From NCBI GenBank assembly GCA_003222135.1, contig QHUM01000046.1, positions 65,664 to 123,293 of the forward strand: a DNA stretch of 57,630 nucleotides, in the 5' to 3' direction. Of this stretch, positions 32,623 through 41,921 are shown piece by piece. Made by a program: the position numbers and the translations under genes. Under the pieces are notes generated by a model, which worked only from the letters and a program-made list of their open reading frames with translations, did no database searches and was not told where the DNA came from. How positions within the stretch are numbered: position 1 is the stretch's first letter; every line of letters starts with the position of its first letter. Source of the DNA: Gemmatimonadota bacterium (GTDB lineage: Bacteria; Gemmatimonadota; Gemmatimonadetes; Gemmatimonadales; GWC2-71-9).

Positions 32623-34728
32623 TCATTCAACCTGGCCGAACTTCGCGATGTCCTCCGGCAAGGCGTCGTGGGTCGTAGCGGTGTCTTTGCCCTGAACCAT
32701 CACGCGGATCTGCTCGACCACGTCCGGGTTCGCCAGCGTCGTCACGTCGCCGACATCGCGGCGATTGGAGATGGCCGCGAGCACGCGGCGCATGATCTTC
32801 CCGGAGCGCGTCTTGGGCATATCCGGCACGATGTACACGTGCTTGGGCCGAGCGATCTTGCCGATCACTTCTTCGTTCGCCTTGACCACGCGGTCGATGA
32901 CGTCCTGGCTCGGCGGCACGCCCGGCTTGAGCGCGATGTACACTTCCGGCACGCGTCCCTTGAGCTCGTCCTGGACCGGGACGACGGCCGCCTCGGCGAC
33001 CTCCGGGACCGTGAGACAGGCGGACTCGATCTCTTTCGTGCCGAGGCGGTGACCGGCGACGTTGATCACGTCGTCGATGCGGCCGAGAATGCGGTAGTAG
33101 CCATCGGCCGCTTGTACCGCGCCGTCGCCGCACAGGAACGGCCAGTCGCGCCAGTCCTTGCTGCGGGGATTCTTGTTGTACTTGGCGAAATAGGTCTTGA
33201 CGTAGCGGTCGCGGTCGCCCCAGATCGTCTGCATGATGCCCGGCCACGGGTTGCGGATGCACATGTTGCCCGCCTTGCCCGACCCTTTGGGGACTTCCGC
33301 CCCGGTTTCGTCGTAGATGACCGGATGAATCCCCGGCGCGGCCGGGCCGCAGCTGCCCGGTTTCATCGGGTGAATCGCCGGCATGGTGGTGCCGAGAATG
33401 CCGCCGGTCTCCGTCATCCACCAGGTATCGGTGATAACGGCTTCCCGCTTACCGACCTCGTCGTAATACCAGCGCCACGCCTCCGGCTCGATCGGCTCGC
33501 CCACCGTCGTCATCGACTTGAAATGGTACTTGTACTTGCGCGGCTCCTGGGGACCGAGTTTCCGCAGCATCCGAATGGCGGTCGGCGCGGTGTGGAAAAT
33601 GTTCACGCCCAACCGCTCGGCGATGCGCCAGGGCCGGCCCGCGTCGGGGAACGTCGGCACGCCTTCGTACAGCACGCTCGTCGCGGCGTTCGCCAGAGGG
33701 CCATAGACGATGTAGGAATGCCCGGTGATCCAGCCGATGTCCGCCATGCACCAGTAAATGTCTTCCGGATGGATGTCGAGAATCCACTTGGACGTGGCGG
33801 TCACGTAGGACAGATAACCGGCGATGCCGTGTTGCGCGCCCTTGGGCTTGCCGGTGGTACCGCTCGAGTACATCAGGAACAGCGGCGCGTCCGACGGCAG
33901 CGGGACCGGATCGACTTGCTTGCTTTTGTAATCCTTGAGCAGGTCGTTCACAAAGAAATCGCGACCCGACACCAGCGGCGTCTTGGCGGAATACTTGCCG
34001 GGATAGCGCTGCCACACCAAGACCTTGTCGACGTCCTGTCCCAGCTCCTGCGCGGTCCGCACCGCGATGTCGGCGTTCACTTTGTGGTCGATCAGGGCGC
34101 CGTTCCGCCAGTAGGCGTCCATCGTGATCAGGATGCGGCTGCCCGAATCCTGAATGCGCGAGCCGCACGCCTGGCCGCTGAACCCGCCGAAGACCTGCGA
34201 GTGGATCACTCCCAGTCGCGCACACGCCAGCATCGTAATCGGCAGCTCCGGGACCATGGGCATGTGCAGCGTGACGCGGTCGCCCGCTTTCAGTCCCAAG
34301 CCGCGCAGCAGCGCGGCGACTTCATTGACGCGGTCGTACAGCTCCCGGTACGTGATGGCCACGTCCGGCGCTGCTTCCTGTTCGGGCACAAAGATGAATG
34401 CGGCCTTGGTCCCGTACCGCTCCAGGTGCCGGTCCACGCAGTTGTAGGAGGCGTTGATCTTGCCACCGACGAACCATTTCCAGAACGGGGCGTCGCTGGT
34501 ATCGAGCACGGTGCGATATGGCTCGAACCAGGTCAACATGTCCGCATATTCCTTGAAGCAGTCGGGGAACCGGTCGAGGCCGAACCGGTCAAACACGCGC
34601 GGGTCTCGCATGTTCGCCTGTGCCTTGAACTTCTCGGAGGGCTGGTAGTACTCCTCTTCCTTCCAGTGCACGGCGATCTGCGCTTCGCTGACCTCGGTGA
34701 GCTCCTGCTTTTCGATCGTCTTTGCCAT
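32623..34728 (-). CDS. acs: Acetyl-CoA synthetase
   Basis: A 701-residue AMP-forming acetate-CoA ligase. Seen are the P-loop LFLMYSSGTTGKPKGAQHG near residue 285, the acetate/AMP block TDTWWMTETGG near 435, the hinge GRIDDVINVAGHRLGTKEIE near 545 and the catalytic, acetylatable Lys in PKTRSGKIMRRVL near 640. It makes acetyl-CoA from acetate, ATP and CoA. The start ATG 34728 has GAAGG 8 bases upstream; ATG 34743 (five residues longer) is possible. The 243-bp divergent gap upstream has a TTGACA (34864-34869) facing the STAS gene but no clear -10. Confidence 0.95.
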   Translation of the reverse strand: MAKTIEKQELTEVSEAQIAVHWKEEEYYQPSEKFKAQANMRDPRVFDRFGLDRFPDCFKEYADMLTWFEPYRTVLDTSDAPFWKWFVGGKINASYNCVDRHLERYGTKAAFIFVPEQEAAPDVAITYRELYDRVNEVAALLRGLGLKAGDRVTLHMPMVPELPITMLACARLGVIHSQVFGGFSGQACGSRIQDSGSRILITMDAYWRNGALIDHKVNADIAVRTAQELGQDVDKVLVWQRYPGKYSAKTPLVSGRDFFVNDLLKDYKSKQVDPVPLPSDAPLFLMYSSGTTGKPKGAQHGIAGYLSYVTATSKWILDIHPEDIYWCMADIGWITGHSYIVYGPLANAATSVLYEGVPTFPDAGRPWRIAERLGVNIFHTAPTAIRMLRKLGPQEPRKYKYHFKSMTTVGEPIEPEAWRWYYDEVGKREAVITDTWWMTETGGILGTTMPAIHPMKPGSCGPAAPGIHPVIYDETGAEVPKGSGKAGNMCIRNPWPGIMQTIWGDRDRYVKTYFAKYNKNPRSKDWRDWPFLCGDGAVQAADGYYRILGRIDDVINVAGHRLGTKEIESACLTVPEVAEAAVVPVQDELKGRVPEVYIALKPGVPPSQDVIDRVVKANEEVIGKIARPKHVYIVPDMPKTRSGKIMRRVLAAISNRRDVGDVTTLANPDVVEQIRVMVQGKDTATTHDALPEDIAKFGQVE

Positions 34729-34971
34729 GTGATTTGCCTTCATGAGTCCGGAGGAGTACGGCTGGCCGGTTCTCGTAAAGGTAGGAGGGTCTTGCCGCCT
34801 TGCAATATGCGCCGCGCCGCTCGGTCTGCGGCACGGCGTGGCGTGAGGGCACTCACGACGGCTTTGACAACCGGTTGGCGAGCCGCAGGTTAGCTTGGCA
34901 GTGCCCGGGTTGGCACCGGAGTCGCATAGCTCTAGCCGTGGCGATCTCTGGAGCTGACCGTGGAGGACGTG

Positions 34972-35289
34972 ATGACGATGTCGACGCGCCCAGGCGAACG
35001 AGTCCTGGCCGCCCCCGAAGAGCTGGGTCTCGATTCGCGCACGGCGTTCCGCCGTGCCGCGGGCGAGCTGCTGGAGCAGCTCGACGAAGGGGCGGGGAGG
35101 CTGATCATCGACCTGTCGGGCACGCGGCAGGTGGACAGCGCGGGTCTGGGCGCGCTGATGCTGATTCAACGCAAGGCGGCGGAACGCCGCCTGGCGGTGT
35201 GCCTGCGGGGAGCGAACGAGGAGCTGCGCTTTCTCCTCGTGCTCACCAAGCTGGACGACTTGTTCGAGCTGGAGAGCGGCGCGGCCTGA
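34972..35289 (+). CDS. STAS-domain anti-anti-sigma-like protein
   Basis: A 105-residue protein whose bulk is a STAS domain; RLIIDLSGTRQVDSAGLGAL contains the DSxGLG phosphorylation loop (Ser) of SpoIIAA-like anti-sigma antagonists. ATG 34972 is preferred over GTG 34960 because GGAGG lies 7 bases before it. No kinase (RsbW-type) partner is nearby. A single receiver-domain gene follows after 48 bp, so the two may act in one switch. Confidence 0.85.
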   Translation: MTMSTRPGERVLAAPEELGLDSRTAFRRAAGELLEQLDEGAGRLIIDLSGTRQVDSAGLGALMLIQRKAAERRLAVCLRGANEELRFLLVLTKLDDLFELESGAA

Positions 35290-35337
35290 GCGCGACCGCC
35301 GTGGACGGAAAGGGTCGCCCGCATATATTGCCCCACC

Positions 35338-35712
35338 ATGCGGGCCCCCCCCTCCCCGGCGCGGCGCAAGGTGTTGTTCGTCGAGGATGAAGCGGCCCTC
35401 CGGCGCACGTATGATCGGTTCTTCGCCGCGCGGTACGACGTGGCCTTCGCCGGGAGCGGCACGGAAGCGCGGCACCAGCTCGAACAGTTCCGCCCCGAGG
35501 TGCTGGTCCTCGATCTCCGCCTCCCGGACACCGACGGCGTCACCCTGCTGCAGGAGATCCGCGCCTCCCATCCCACACTCCCCGTGATCGTGACGACCTC
35601 CTACGTGAGTATGGAGCCACTGATCACCGTGCTCGACCTCGGGCACTCGGGGTACCTCGTGAAGCCGTTCGACATGGACGATCTGGCGGCGCGCATCGAT
35701 GCTCTCGGCTGA
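35338..35712 (+). CDS. Single-domain response regulator
   Basis: A 124-residue receiver-only protein. Acidic pair in FVEDEA, phospho-acceptor Asp in VLVLDLRLPDTDG near residue 60, Thr in VIVTTSY, and conserved Lys in YLVKPFDMDDL. There is no output domain. Its 3' end overlaps the ccmA start by 14 bp, so it is in the ccm operon. It could control the operon or protein partners by phospho-dependent binding; target unknown. Confidence 0.88.
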   Translation: MRAPPSPARRKVLFVEDEAALRRTYDRFFAARYDVAFAGSGTEARHQLEQFRPEVLVLDLRLPDTDGVTLLQEIRASHPTLPVIVTTSYVSMEPLITVLDLGHSGYLVKPFDMDDLAARIDALG

Positions 35713-36412
35713 GGGGCTGCGACACGCGTTTGGGGGGGGACGGGGCGAGGGAGGGGGGGGCCGCATCGTCGCGCTCGACGACGTCACGTTCACGCTCGAG
35801 GCTGGACAGACGCTCGCCATCTTCGGTCCGAATGGCGCGGGGAAGACGACGCTCCTCAAAGTCCTCGCCGGGCTGATCCGTCCCGACGCCGGGCGGGCGA
35901 CGGTCGCCGGCGGGCGGGGCGCGATCGGCTGGATCGGCCACCAGTCCCACCTGTACGGTCACCTCACGGTACGCGAGAACCTGCTCTTCTGGGCGGCGCT
36001 GTACAACGTGCCCGCGGCGACCCGCGCGCAACGTGCCGCCGACGTGATGCAGCGCCTCGGGATCGCGGAGCATGCCGAGCGGGCGGTGTGGGCGTTGTCG
36101 CGCGGCCTGGCGCAGCGGGCGGCGATCGCCAAGGCGCTGATCCACGAGCCCCGGGTGCTGCTGCTGGACGAGCCGTTCACGGGGCTCGACCTCGCGGCCG
36201 CGGCCGAGTTCCGCACGCTGCTCGCCCAGCTGCGCGGCGCGGGCCGGGTCGTCGTCCTGGCGACCCACAACGTGGGCGAGGGTGTCGAGCTCGCCACCGA
36301 TGTGGCGTTCCAGCGGCGCGGCCGGTTCGTGCAGTTCGCGCCGCGCGGTGGGCGCGGGCCGGCGCAGATCGCCGACGAGTACCGTCGGGCTCTCGGAGAA
36401 GCCGGTGGGTGA
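35699..36412 (+). CDS. ccmA: Heme exporter ATP-binding protein CcmA
   Basis: A 237-residue ABC ATPase. Walker A FGPNGAGKTTLLKVL near residue 43, signature region LSRGLAQRAAIAKAL near 137, Walker B RVLLLDEPFTGLD near 155 and switch His in LATHNVGEG. The order with ccmB, ccmC and ccmD identifies it as CcmA of cytochrome c maturation system I. Before the first strand there is an odd Gly/Arg segment (GGGRGEGGGG) encoded by two G8 runs (35732-35739, 35753-35760), unlike usual CcmA. Confidence 0.9.
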   Translation: MLSAEGLRHAFGGGRGEGGGGRIVALDDVTFTLEAGQTLAIFGPNGAGKTTLLKVLAGLIRPDAGRATVAGGRGAIGWIGHQSHLYGHLTVRENLLFWAALYNVPAATRAQRAADVMQRLGIAEHAERAVWALSRGLAQRAAIAKALIHEPRVLLLDEPFTGLDLAAAAEFRTLLAQLRGAGRVVVLATHNVGEGVELATDVAFQRRGRFVQFAPRGGRGPAQIADEYRRALGEAGG

Positions 36413-37085
36413 CTGGCTGAGACAAGCGTGGACGGTCGCGCGCAAGGATCTGCTGCTCGAGTTTCGCACGCGCACCGCCATCGTGTCCGCGGTCGTGTTC
36501 ACCGCCCTGGTGCTCACCGTGTTCAACTTCGGGCGCGACCCCACGGCCGTGGCGACGATCGACCTCGCGCCCACGATCCTGTGGGTGACGTTCACGTTCG
36601 CCGCGATGCTCGCGATGAATCGCGCCTTCCAGCTCGAGCTCGAGAACGATGCACTCGAGGGCCTGCTGGCGTCGCCGCTCAGCCGTACCAGTCTCTATTG
36701 GGGGAAGCTGCTCGCGAATCTCGTGTTCGTGGCGGTAGTGGAAGTCGTCGGGCTGCCCCTGTTCGTCCTCTTCTTCGACGTGCCCGTCGCTCCCGTGCTG
36801 CTGCCGCTCATCGCGGTGATCGCGCTCGCCACCGTGGGCTTCGTCGCGGTGGGGACGTTGTTCAGCGCGCTCGTGATCCGGACGCGCTTTGCAGAGCTGC
36901 TGCTCGTGGTGATCCTGCTGCCCTTCCTCCTGCCCCCGCTCATCGGGGCGGTGCAGGTGACCGCGCGCCTGCTCGGCGGGCGTCCCTTGAGCGAGTCTGC
37001 GGGGTGGCTTAGGTTGCTGGCCGCATATGACATCGCGTTCGTGACGCTCGCCACGCTGCTCTTCCCGTTCACGGTGGATGAGTGA
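36405..37085 (+). CDS. ccmB: Heme exporter permease CcmB
   Basis: A 226-residue membrane protein with six hydrophobic helices. The opening QAWTVARKDLLLEFRTRTAI is typical of CcmB, and the loop LELENDALEGLLASPLSRTSLYWGK is its conserved cytosolic part (split by a few residues). With CcmA it forms the ATPase that frees heme-loaded CcmE. The start GTG 36405 has GGAGA 6 bases upstream and overlaps ccmA by 8 bp. Confidence 0.9.
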   Translation: MGDWLRQAWTVARKDLLLEFRTRTAIVSAVVFTALVLTVFNFGRDPTAVATIDLAPTILWVTFTFAAMLAMNRAFQLELENDALEGLLASPLSRTSLYWGKLLANLVFVAVVEVVGLPLFVLFFDVPVAPVLLPLIAVIALATVGFVAVGTLFSALVIRTRFAELLLVVILLPFLLPPLIGAVQVTARLLGGRPLSESAGWLRLLAAYDIAFVTLATLLFPFTVDE

Positions 37086-37756
37086 GTCTCGCTCGTAAGG
37101 GCCGACTGATCACCCTGATCGGTCTGGGGCTGCTCGCCCTAGTCTATGTCCGGGCCCTGGCGTTCACGCCGGTCGAGCGGCTGCAGGGGCCCGCGCAAAA
37201 GATTTACTACCTCCACGTCCCGGCGGCGATCTGGGCCGAGATGGCCATGTTCCTGGTCGGGTTGGCGGGGATCTTCTACTTGTTCCTGAAGGACCCGCGG
37301 CTGGACCGCTTCGCGGAAGCGTCGGCGGAGGCAGGGACGGTGTTCGCGTCGATCGTGCTCACGACCGGTCCCATCTGGGGGAAGCCGATCTGGGGAACGT
37401 GGTGGACGTGGGACGCGCGCCTCACGTCGACGCTGTTTCTCTTCTTCCTTTATATCGGGTATCTGCTGCTGCGCGGTGCGATCGACGACGCCTCGCTGCG
37501 CGCCCGCTACGCCGCGGTGCTCGGCATCTGCGGGATGTGTCTCGTGCCCTTCATTCACCTCAGCGTATACCTGTTCCGCACGTTGCATCCCCAGCCCATC
37601 GTGCTCAAGCCGAGCGCCCCTTCGCTGCCGGGAAGCATGCTCGTCACGCTGCTCGTGTCGTTCGGGGTGTTCACGCTCCTCTACGTGGGGTTCGTGATGC
37701 AGCGCTACGCCCTGGCGCTCGAGCGGGAGGAGCAGGAGAGGAGCGCCCATGCCTGA
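37082..37756 (+). CDS. ccmC: Heme handling protein CcmC
   Basis: A 224-residue membrane protein with six helices and the tryptophan-rich heme-binding motif WGKPIWGTWWTWDARLTS near residue 100 (WWxWD), flanked by His in YYLHVPAA and FIHLSVYLFRTLH. This is the CcmC/CcsA-type protein that loads heme onto CcmE. The start GTG 37082 overlaps the ccmB stop. CcmE and CcmF are not in the window, at least not here. Confidence 0.92.
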   Translation: MSLARKGRLITLIGLGLLALVYVRALAFTPVERLQGPAQKIYYLHVPAAIWAEMAMFLVGLAGIFYLFLKDPRLDRFAEASAEAGTVFASIVLTTGPIWGKPIWGTWWTWDARLTSTLFLFFLYIGYLLLRGAIDDASLRARYAAVLGICGMCLVPFIHLSVYLFRTLHPQPIVLKPSAPSLPGSMLVTLLVSFGVFTLLYVGFVMQRYALALEREEQERSAHA

Positions 37757-37859
37757 CGTGCCGCACAACGGCGGTTACATGGTCGCGGCCTACATCGTCA
37801 CCGCCGTCATCCTGCTCGGGTACGCGATATCGTTGTACCGTCGGACCGGCAAGCCCTAG
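37749..37859 (+). CDS. ccmD: Small membrane protein CcmD
   Basis: A 36-residue protein beginning MPDVPHNGGYMVAAYIVTAV, with one membrane helix and a basic end (LYRRTGKP). Size, single helix, Gly-Tyr near the start and position directly after ccmC (8-bp overlap) fit CcmD, which helps release heme-CcmE from CcmABC. It ends with TAG shared with the convergent TPR gene. Confidence 0.8.
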   Translation: MPDVPHNGGYMVAAYIVTAVILLGYAISLYRRTGKP

Positions 37860-38440
37860 TCCTCTCGCTTTCCCCCGCGCAGCTCCGCCCGCGCTTCCGA
37901 CAGCCGGTCGAGCCCTCCGGGCACCTGGGTCGCCCACAGGTGCAGCGCCTCGTCCGCTGCCCGCTCCTCGCCCGCCTCGAACAGCGTCTGCGCGTTGAGC
38001 CACAGCGCCTCCGCCCCACCCCCGGCGGCGTAGGCCCGGGCGAACCGGGCGGCCGCTTCCTGCAGCAGGCCGGCACGGCGGTACAGATCGCCCGCGGCGA
38101 CGGCGGCGTCGGGGCGCTCCTCCAGAGCGAGCGCCTGCTCGTACGCATGCAGCGCGTCTTTTTGACGAAACACCATCTGGTACGCTTCGCCCAACAGCAT
38201 CCAGGCGTCCGGGTTGTCCGGGAAGCGCTCCGTACCCTGGCGGGCCGCCGCAACCGCGCCCCAGCGATCTTCGGTCGCGCGCCGCAGCCGGACCAGCGCC
38301 GGGTAGGGGTCCCCGAACACCGGCGTGAGGTTGCAGGCCAGGCGGAGCCAGAAATCGGCGCGCCTGGGGGCGAACCGCTGGCACGCCGCGGCTCGCCGCA
38401 CGGCGAACCGCGCCAGCGACGAGCGCAGGGAGCGGAGCAT
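37856..38440 (-). CDS. TPR-like soluble protein
   Basis: About 194 residues, helical, with two or three TPR-like units (PDAWMLLGEAYQMVFRQKDA, DAAVAAGDLYRRAGLLQEAA, ALWLNAQTLFEAGEERAADE). No signal peptide. It lies between ccmD and hemD on the opposite strand. Start uncertain: ATG 38440 is chosen; ATG 38476 would add 12 residues and would nearly meet the hemD start. A role in cytochrome or heme biogenesis (as for CcmI/NrfG TPR proteins) is possible from position only. Confidence 0.7.
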   Translation of the reverse strand: MLRSLRSSLARFAVRRAAACQRFAPRRADFWLRLACNLTPVFGDPYPALVRLRRATEDRWGAVAAARQGTERFPDNPDAWMLLGEAYQMVFRQKDALHAYEQALALEERPDAAVAAGDLYRRAGLLQEAAARFARAYAAGGGAEALWLNAQTLFEAGEERAADEALHLWATQVPGGLDRLSEARAELRGGKRED

Positions 38441-38482
38441 TGCTTGATTATGGTTTTGGTGGCGGAGAGATTGCAACCACGC

Positions 38483-39304
38483 ATGTCACATCCGCCGCCG
38501 CAACCGGCTCCCGCGCGGCCCGTGCCCCCCTTGCGCGGGAGGCGCATCGTGGTCACGCGCGCGCGGGAGCAGGCGGGCGAGCTGGTGCGCGCTCTGGAGG
38601 AGCGGGGTGCCGAGGTGGTCCTCGCGCCGACGATCCGGATCGAGCCGCTCGCCGATCTGGAGCCGCTGCGCCGGGCGCTGGCCCGCCTCGCCGACTACCG
38701 TTGGACCGTGTTCACCAGCCAGAACACCGTGCAAGTCGTGCTGGAGCGGTTGTCCGCCTGGGGCCACTCCCCCTCCGTCTTCGTGCAGACTCGCGTCGCC
38801 GCGATCGGTCCCGCGACCGCGGATGCCCTGAGGGCCGTAGGCGTACAGGTGGAGCTCGTCCCTAAGGGTTTCGTCGCCGAGTCGTTGGTGGATGCGCTCG
38901 CCACGCGGGATGCGCTCCGCGGGGCGCGGATCCTGATCCCCCGGGCCGCCGCCGCCCGCGACGCGCTGCCGGCGGGGCTGCGAGCGCTGGGGGCCGAAGT
39001 CGACGTGATTCCGGTCTACGAAACCGTCCGGGAGGCGGGAGACGGGACAGCGCTCGCCACCGAGCTGCTCGCCGGCAAGCTCGATGCGGTCACCTTTACG
39101 TCGTCTTCCACGGTGCGCCAGTTCGTGGAGCTCGTGGGCCGCCAGGCCGCCGGCTGCGGCCGGTTTGTCACGGCGGTGATCGGGCCGGTGACGGCCGCGA
39201 CGGCACGGGAGCTCGGCCTCGCCGTTGCGGTCGAGGCGGACGAGTACACCGTTCCCGGACTGGTCGCCGCGCTGGTGCGGTACTACAGGAAAGGGGAAAG
39301 GTGA
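38483..39304 (+). CDS. hemD: Uroporphyrinogen-III synthase
   Basis: A 273-residue two-lobed HemD. Sequence similarity in this family is low, but RRIVVTRAREQAGELVRALE at the start, TVFTSQNTVQVVLERL near residue 75, AAIGPATADALRAVGVQVEL and the late FTSSSTVRQFVELVG are its usual blocks. It cyclises hydroxymethylbilane to uroporphyrinogen III. The gene order hemD-hemC-hemB supports the call. ATG 38483 was chosen; an in-frame ATG at 38450 is possible. Confidence 0.87.
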   Translation: MSHPPPQPAPARPVPPLRGRRIVVTRAREQAGELVRALEERGAEVVLAPTIRIEPLADLEPLRRALARLADYRWTVFTSQNTVQVVLERLSAWGHSPSVFVQTRVAAIGPATADALRAVGVQVELVPKGFVAESLVDALATRDALRGARILIPRAAAARDALPAGLRALGAEVDVIPVYETVREAGDGTALATELLAGKLDAVTFTSSSTVRQFVELVGRQAAGCGRFVTAVIGPVTAATARELGLAVAVEADEYTVPGLVAALVRYYRKGER

Positions 39305-40227
39305 GCGGTTCTGTCAAGCTGGGCACGCGTGGCAGCAAACTGGCCCTGTGGCAGGCGGAGTGGGTGGGGGCGGCCTTGGCGCGCCACGGCACCCGCGCCG
39401 AGCTCGTCGTGATCGCGACTCGTGGCGACGCGGAGGTCGACCGGCCGCTACACCAGCTGGAAGGGAAGGGATTCTTCACGCAGGAGATCGAGCAAGCGCT
39501 CCTGGACGGGCGGATCGACGTCGCAGTGCACTCCCTCAAGGACCTCCCGACCGAGCTTCCCGACGGGCTGGCGCTGGGAGCCGTACCCGAGCGGGGGAAC
39601 TCTGGCGAGGCCCTGGTCACGCGCGGCGGCGGCGTCACGGCGCTCGCCGGTCTCCCCGCGGGAGCCAAGATCGGGACCTCCAGTCTGCGGCGCGTGGCGC
39701 AGATCCGGTACGTGCGTCCCGATCTCGTCATCGTCGCGCTGCGCGGCAACGTGCCTACCCGAGTGCAAAAGGTGAAGGAAGGGCGTGACGGGCTCGACGC
39801 GGCGCTGCTCGCCGCCGCGGGGCTCGAGCGGCTAGAGCTCGCGGACCGGATCGCGGCGCGGCTCGATCCGCTCGAAGCCATGCCGGCGCCCGGGCAGGGA
39901 GCGCTGGGGCTCGAGATCCGAGCGGACGACCGGACGGTGCGGGCGGTGCTCGCGCCGCTCGAGCACGCGCCCAGCGCGTGCGCCGTTGCGGCGGAGCGCA
40001 GCCTGCTCAAGGCCCTCGGGGGCGGGTGTCAGGCACCGGTGGCGGCTTACGTCGGGGCTCGGGGGCCGGGGGTCGGGGCTCGTTTGTTCGGGCGGGTGAC
40101 CGCCCAGGATGGCTCCGTTCAGATCACGGCGTCCGCGGAGATCGACGACCGCGATCCTGGCGCCGCGGGCGTCGCCGTGGCGGGCTTGCTCCAGATGCAG
40201 GGCGCGTCGAGATTGCTCGGCCGATGA
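39301..40227 (+). CDS. hemC: Hydroxymethylbilane synthase (porphobilinogen deaminase)
   Basis: A 308-residue Hem[18 protein letters not shown] at the start, [15 protein letters not shown] near residue 80, [18 protein letters not shown] near 125 and the dipyrromethane-binding Cys in [12 protein letters not shown] near 242. It joins four porphobilinogens. The start GTG 39301 overlaps the hemD stop. Its ribosome site is formed by two tandem copies of GGAAAGG (39288-39301). Confidence 0.95.
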   Translation: MSGSVKLGTRGSKLALWQAEWVGAALARHGTRAELVVIATRGDAEVDRPLHQLEGKGFFTQEIEQALLDGRIDVAVHSLKDLPTELPDGLALGAVPERGNSGEALVTRGGGVTALAGLPAGAKIGTSSLRRVAQIRYVRPDLVIVALRGNVPTRVQKVKEGRDGLDAALLAAAGLERLELADRIAARLDPLEAMPAPGQGALGLEIRADDRTVRAVLAPLEHAPSACAVAAERSLLKALGGGCQAPVAAYVGARGPGVGARLFGRVTAQDGSVQITASAEIDDRDPGAAGVAVAGLLQMQGASRLLGR

Positions 40228-41204
40228 GTCAGTTTCCGATTCGCCGCATGCGCCGGCTGCGCCGCACGGCGGCGCTCCGCCGGCTGGTGCAGGAGACCCA
40301 CCTCGCTCCCGCGCAGCTCGTGTGGCCGTTGTTCGTGTGCCACGGCGATGGCGTGCGCCGGGAAGTGCCGTCGCTCCCCGGCGTGTATCAGACCTCGGTG
40401 GACGAGCTCGTGAAGGATGCCGAGCGCGCCCGGCGCCTCGGGCTGGGCGGGATCATCCTGTTCGGGCTCCCCGAGACCAAGGACGCGACCGGCTCGGAAG
40501 CCTACGACGAGCAGGGAATCGTACAGCAGGCGGTGCGGGCGGTGAAGCGGGTGGTGCCCGACCTGCTCGTGGTCGGTGATGTCTGCCTGTGCGAGTACAC
40601 CGATCACGGGCACTGCGGGGTGATCCAGGACGGGGAGGTCGAGAACGACGCGTCGGTGTACCTGCTCGGCAAGGTCGCGGTGGCGCAGGCGCGCGCCGGG
40701 GTCGACATCGTGGCGCCGAGCGACATGATGGACGGCCGTGTGGCTGGCATCCGCAAGGCGCTGGACGCGGCGGGCCAGTCCCTCGTGCCGATCATGTCGT
40801 ACGCCGCCAAGACGGCGTCCGCGTTCTACGGGCCGTTTCGCGAGGCGGCCGGGTCGACCCCGCAGTTCGGCGACCGCCAGTCCTACCAGATGCAGGGCAC
40901 GAACGCCGACGAGGCGATGAAGGAGATCGAGCTCGACGTGGGCGAGGGCGCCGACATCATCATGGTGAAGCCGGCGCTTCCGTGTCTCGATCTGATCCGG
41001 CGCGCCCGGCAGCAATTCGGCTCGCCGCTCGCGGCGTTTCAGGTGAGCGGCGAGTACGCCATGATTAAAGCGGCGGCAGAGCGCGGCATGCTCGACGAGC
41101 AGCGCGCGATGTGGGAGACACTCTACGCCATCCGGCGCGCGGGGGCGGACATTATTCTGAGCTATTTCGCTCCCTGCGCAGCAGAACTACTGACTTCTAG
41201 GTAG
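40224..41204 (+). CDS. hemB: Porphobilinogen synthase (ALA dehydratase)
   Basis: A 326-residue HemB that condenses two 5-aminolevulinates. Active-site lysines lie in [16 protein letters not shown] and [13 protein letters not shown]; the zinc-type Cys cluster is [12 protein letters not shown] (near residue 125), so this is a zinc-dependent form. The ATG overlaps the hemC stop (ATGA). The last 18 bp overlap the convergent aquaporin gene. hemA and hemL are not in the window. Confidence 0.95.
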   Translation: MSQFPIRRMRRLRRTAALRRLVQETHLAPAQLVWPLFVCHGDGVRREVPSLPGVYQTSVDELVKDAERARRLGLGGIILFGLPETKDATGSEAYDEQGIVQQAVRAVKRVVPDLLVVGDVCLCEYTDHGHCGVIQDGEVENDASVYLLGKVAVAQARAGVDIVAPSDMMDGRVAGIRKALDAAGQSLVPIMSYAAKTASAFYGPFREAAGSTPQFGDRQSYQMQGTNADEAMKEIELDVGEGADIIMVKPALPCLDLIRRARQQFGSPLAAFQVSGEYAMIKAAAERGMLDEQRAMWETLYAIRRAGADIILSYFAPCAAELLTSR

Positions 41205-41873
41205 GAGCACCGCTTTCCAAAGCGCCGCCGCGACCGCGGCGCCGAGCAGCGGCCCGATCCAGTAGACGGCCTGGCCGTTCAAGCTGACGTTGATGAGGGC
41301 GGGCCCGAACGCACGTGCCGGGTTCATCATCGCGCCGGTCAGGCTCCCGCCGACTAGGGCATCCACGAAGATCGCGAGCCCGATCCCGAACCCGCCAATC
41401 TTCGGCGCCTGCGAGGACACGGCCGTCCCGAACACCGCGCTGACGAGGAAGAACGTCAGCAGCGCCTCGATCCAGACGGCCTGCAGAAAGGTGACGTCGC
41501 CGGCGAGGCGGGGAGCGCCGCCCAGTGCGAGGCTCACCGCCGCCCGGGGGAGCACACCCTTGACGAGCGCCGCACCCACGAGGGCCCCGAGGAGCTGAGC
41601 CAGGATGTACTGCGCGGCCAGCCGACCGTCGATCTTATTCGCGATCCACAATCCCGTGGTGACCGCGGGGTTGATGTGGCCGCCGGAGATGTTCATCGTC
41701 GCCGAGACGATCACGGCCATCCCGACGCCGTGCGCGAGCGCGACGATGAGCGAGGTGACGGCGCCCGCGTTCGGGCCGGCGAGCGCCGTCGTCACCACAC
41801 TGCCGGCGCCCACGAAGACGAACAACAGCGTGCCGACGAATTCGGCGGTGAGGGAACGGAGATTCTGGGACAT
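41187..41873 (-). CDS. Aquaporin (MIP family)
   Basis: A 228-residue channel with six helices and both NPA boxes ([14 protein letters not shown] near residue 65 and [12 protein letters not shown] near 185). [18 protein letters not shown] opens the first helix. At helix 5 the sequence is [13 protein letters not shown], like plant TIP aquaporins, instead of the AqpZ filter His, so its selectivity (water, glycerol or ammonia) is uncertain. It follows the ketoacyl synthase on the same strand after 48 bp. Confidence 0.9.
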   Translation of the reverse strand: MSQNLRSLTAEFVGTLLFVFVGAGSVVTTALAGPNAGAVTSLIVALAHGVGMAVIVSATMNISGGHINPAVTTGLWIANKIDGRLAAQYILAQLLGALVGAALVKGVLPRAAVSLALGGAPRLAGDVTFLQAVWIEALLTFFLVSAVFGTAVSSQAPKIGGFGIGLAIFVDALVGGSLTGAMMNPARAFGPALINVSLNGQAVYWIGPLLGAAVAAALWKAVLLPRSQ

Positions 41874-41921
41874 CGCGCAGGGACCTCGGGAGAGAGTGGC
41901 GGCGCCAATCTAGGGGGCGGG

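Noticed and set aside
34129..34200. A repeat-derived insertion in acs (GSRIQDSGSRI)
   Set aside because: The segment fits the normal acetyl-CoA synthetase pattern at this place (RI.DS...LIT), and no palindrome or direct repeat of note is present.
34864..34895. A TTGACA-led promoter for the STAS gene
   Set aside because: The -35 box is perfect but no acceptable -10 box lies 16-19 bp downstream.
34729..35859. A long upstream extension of the acs reading frame on the minus strand
   Set aside because: It runs across the STAS and receiver genes in an arginine/histidine-rich composition typical of antisense frames in GC-rich DNA; family similarity begins at the ATG at 34728.
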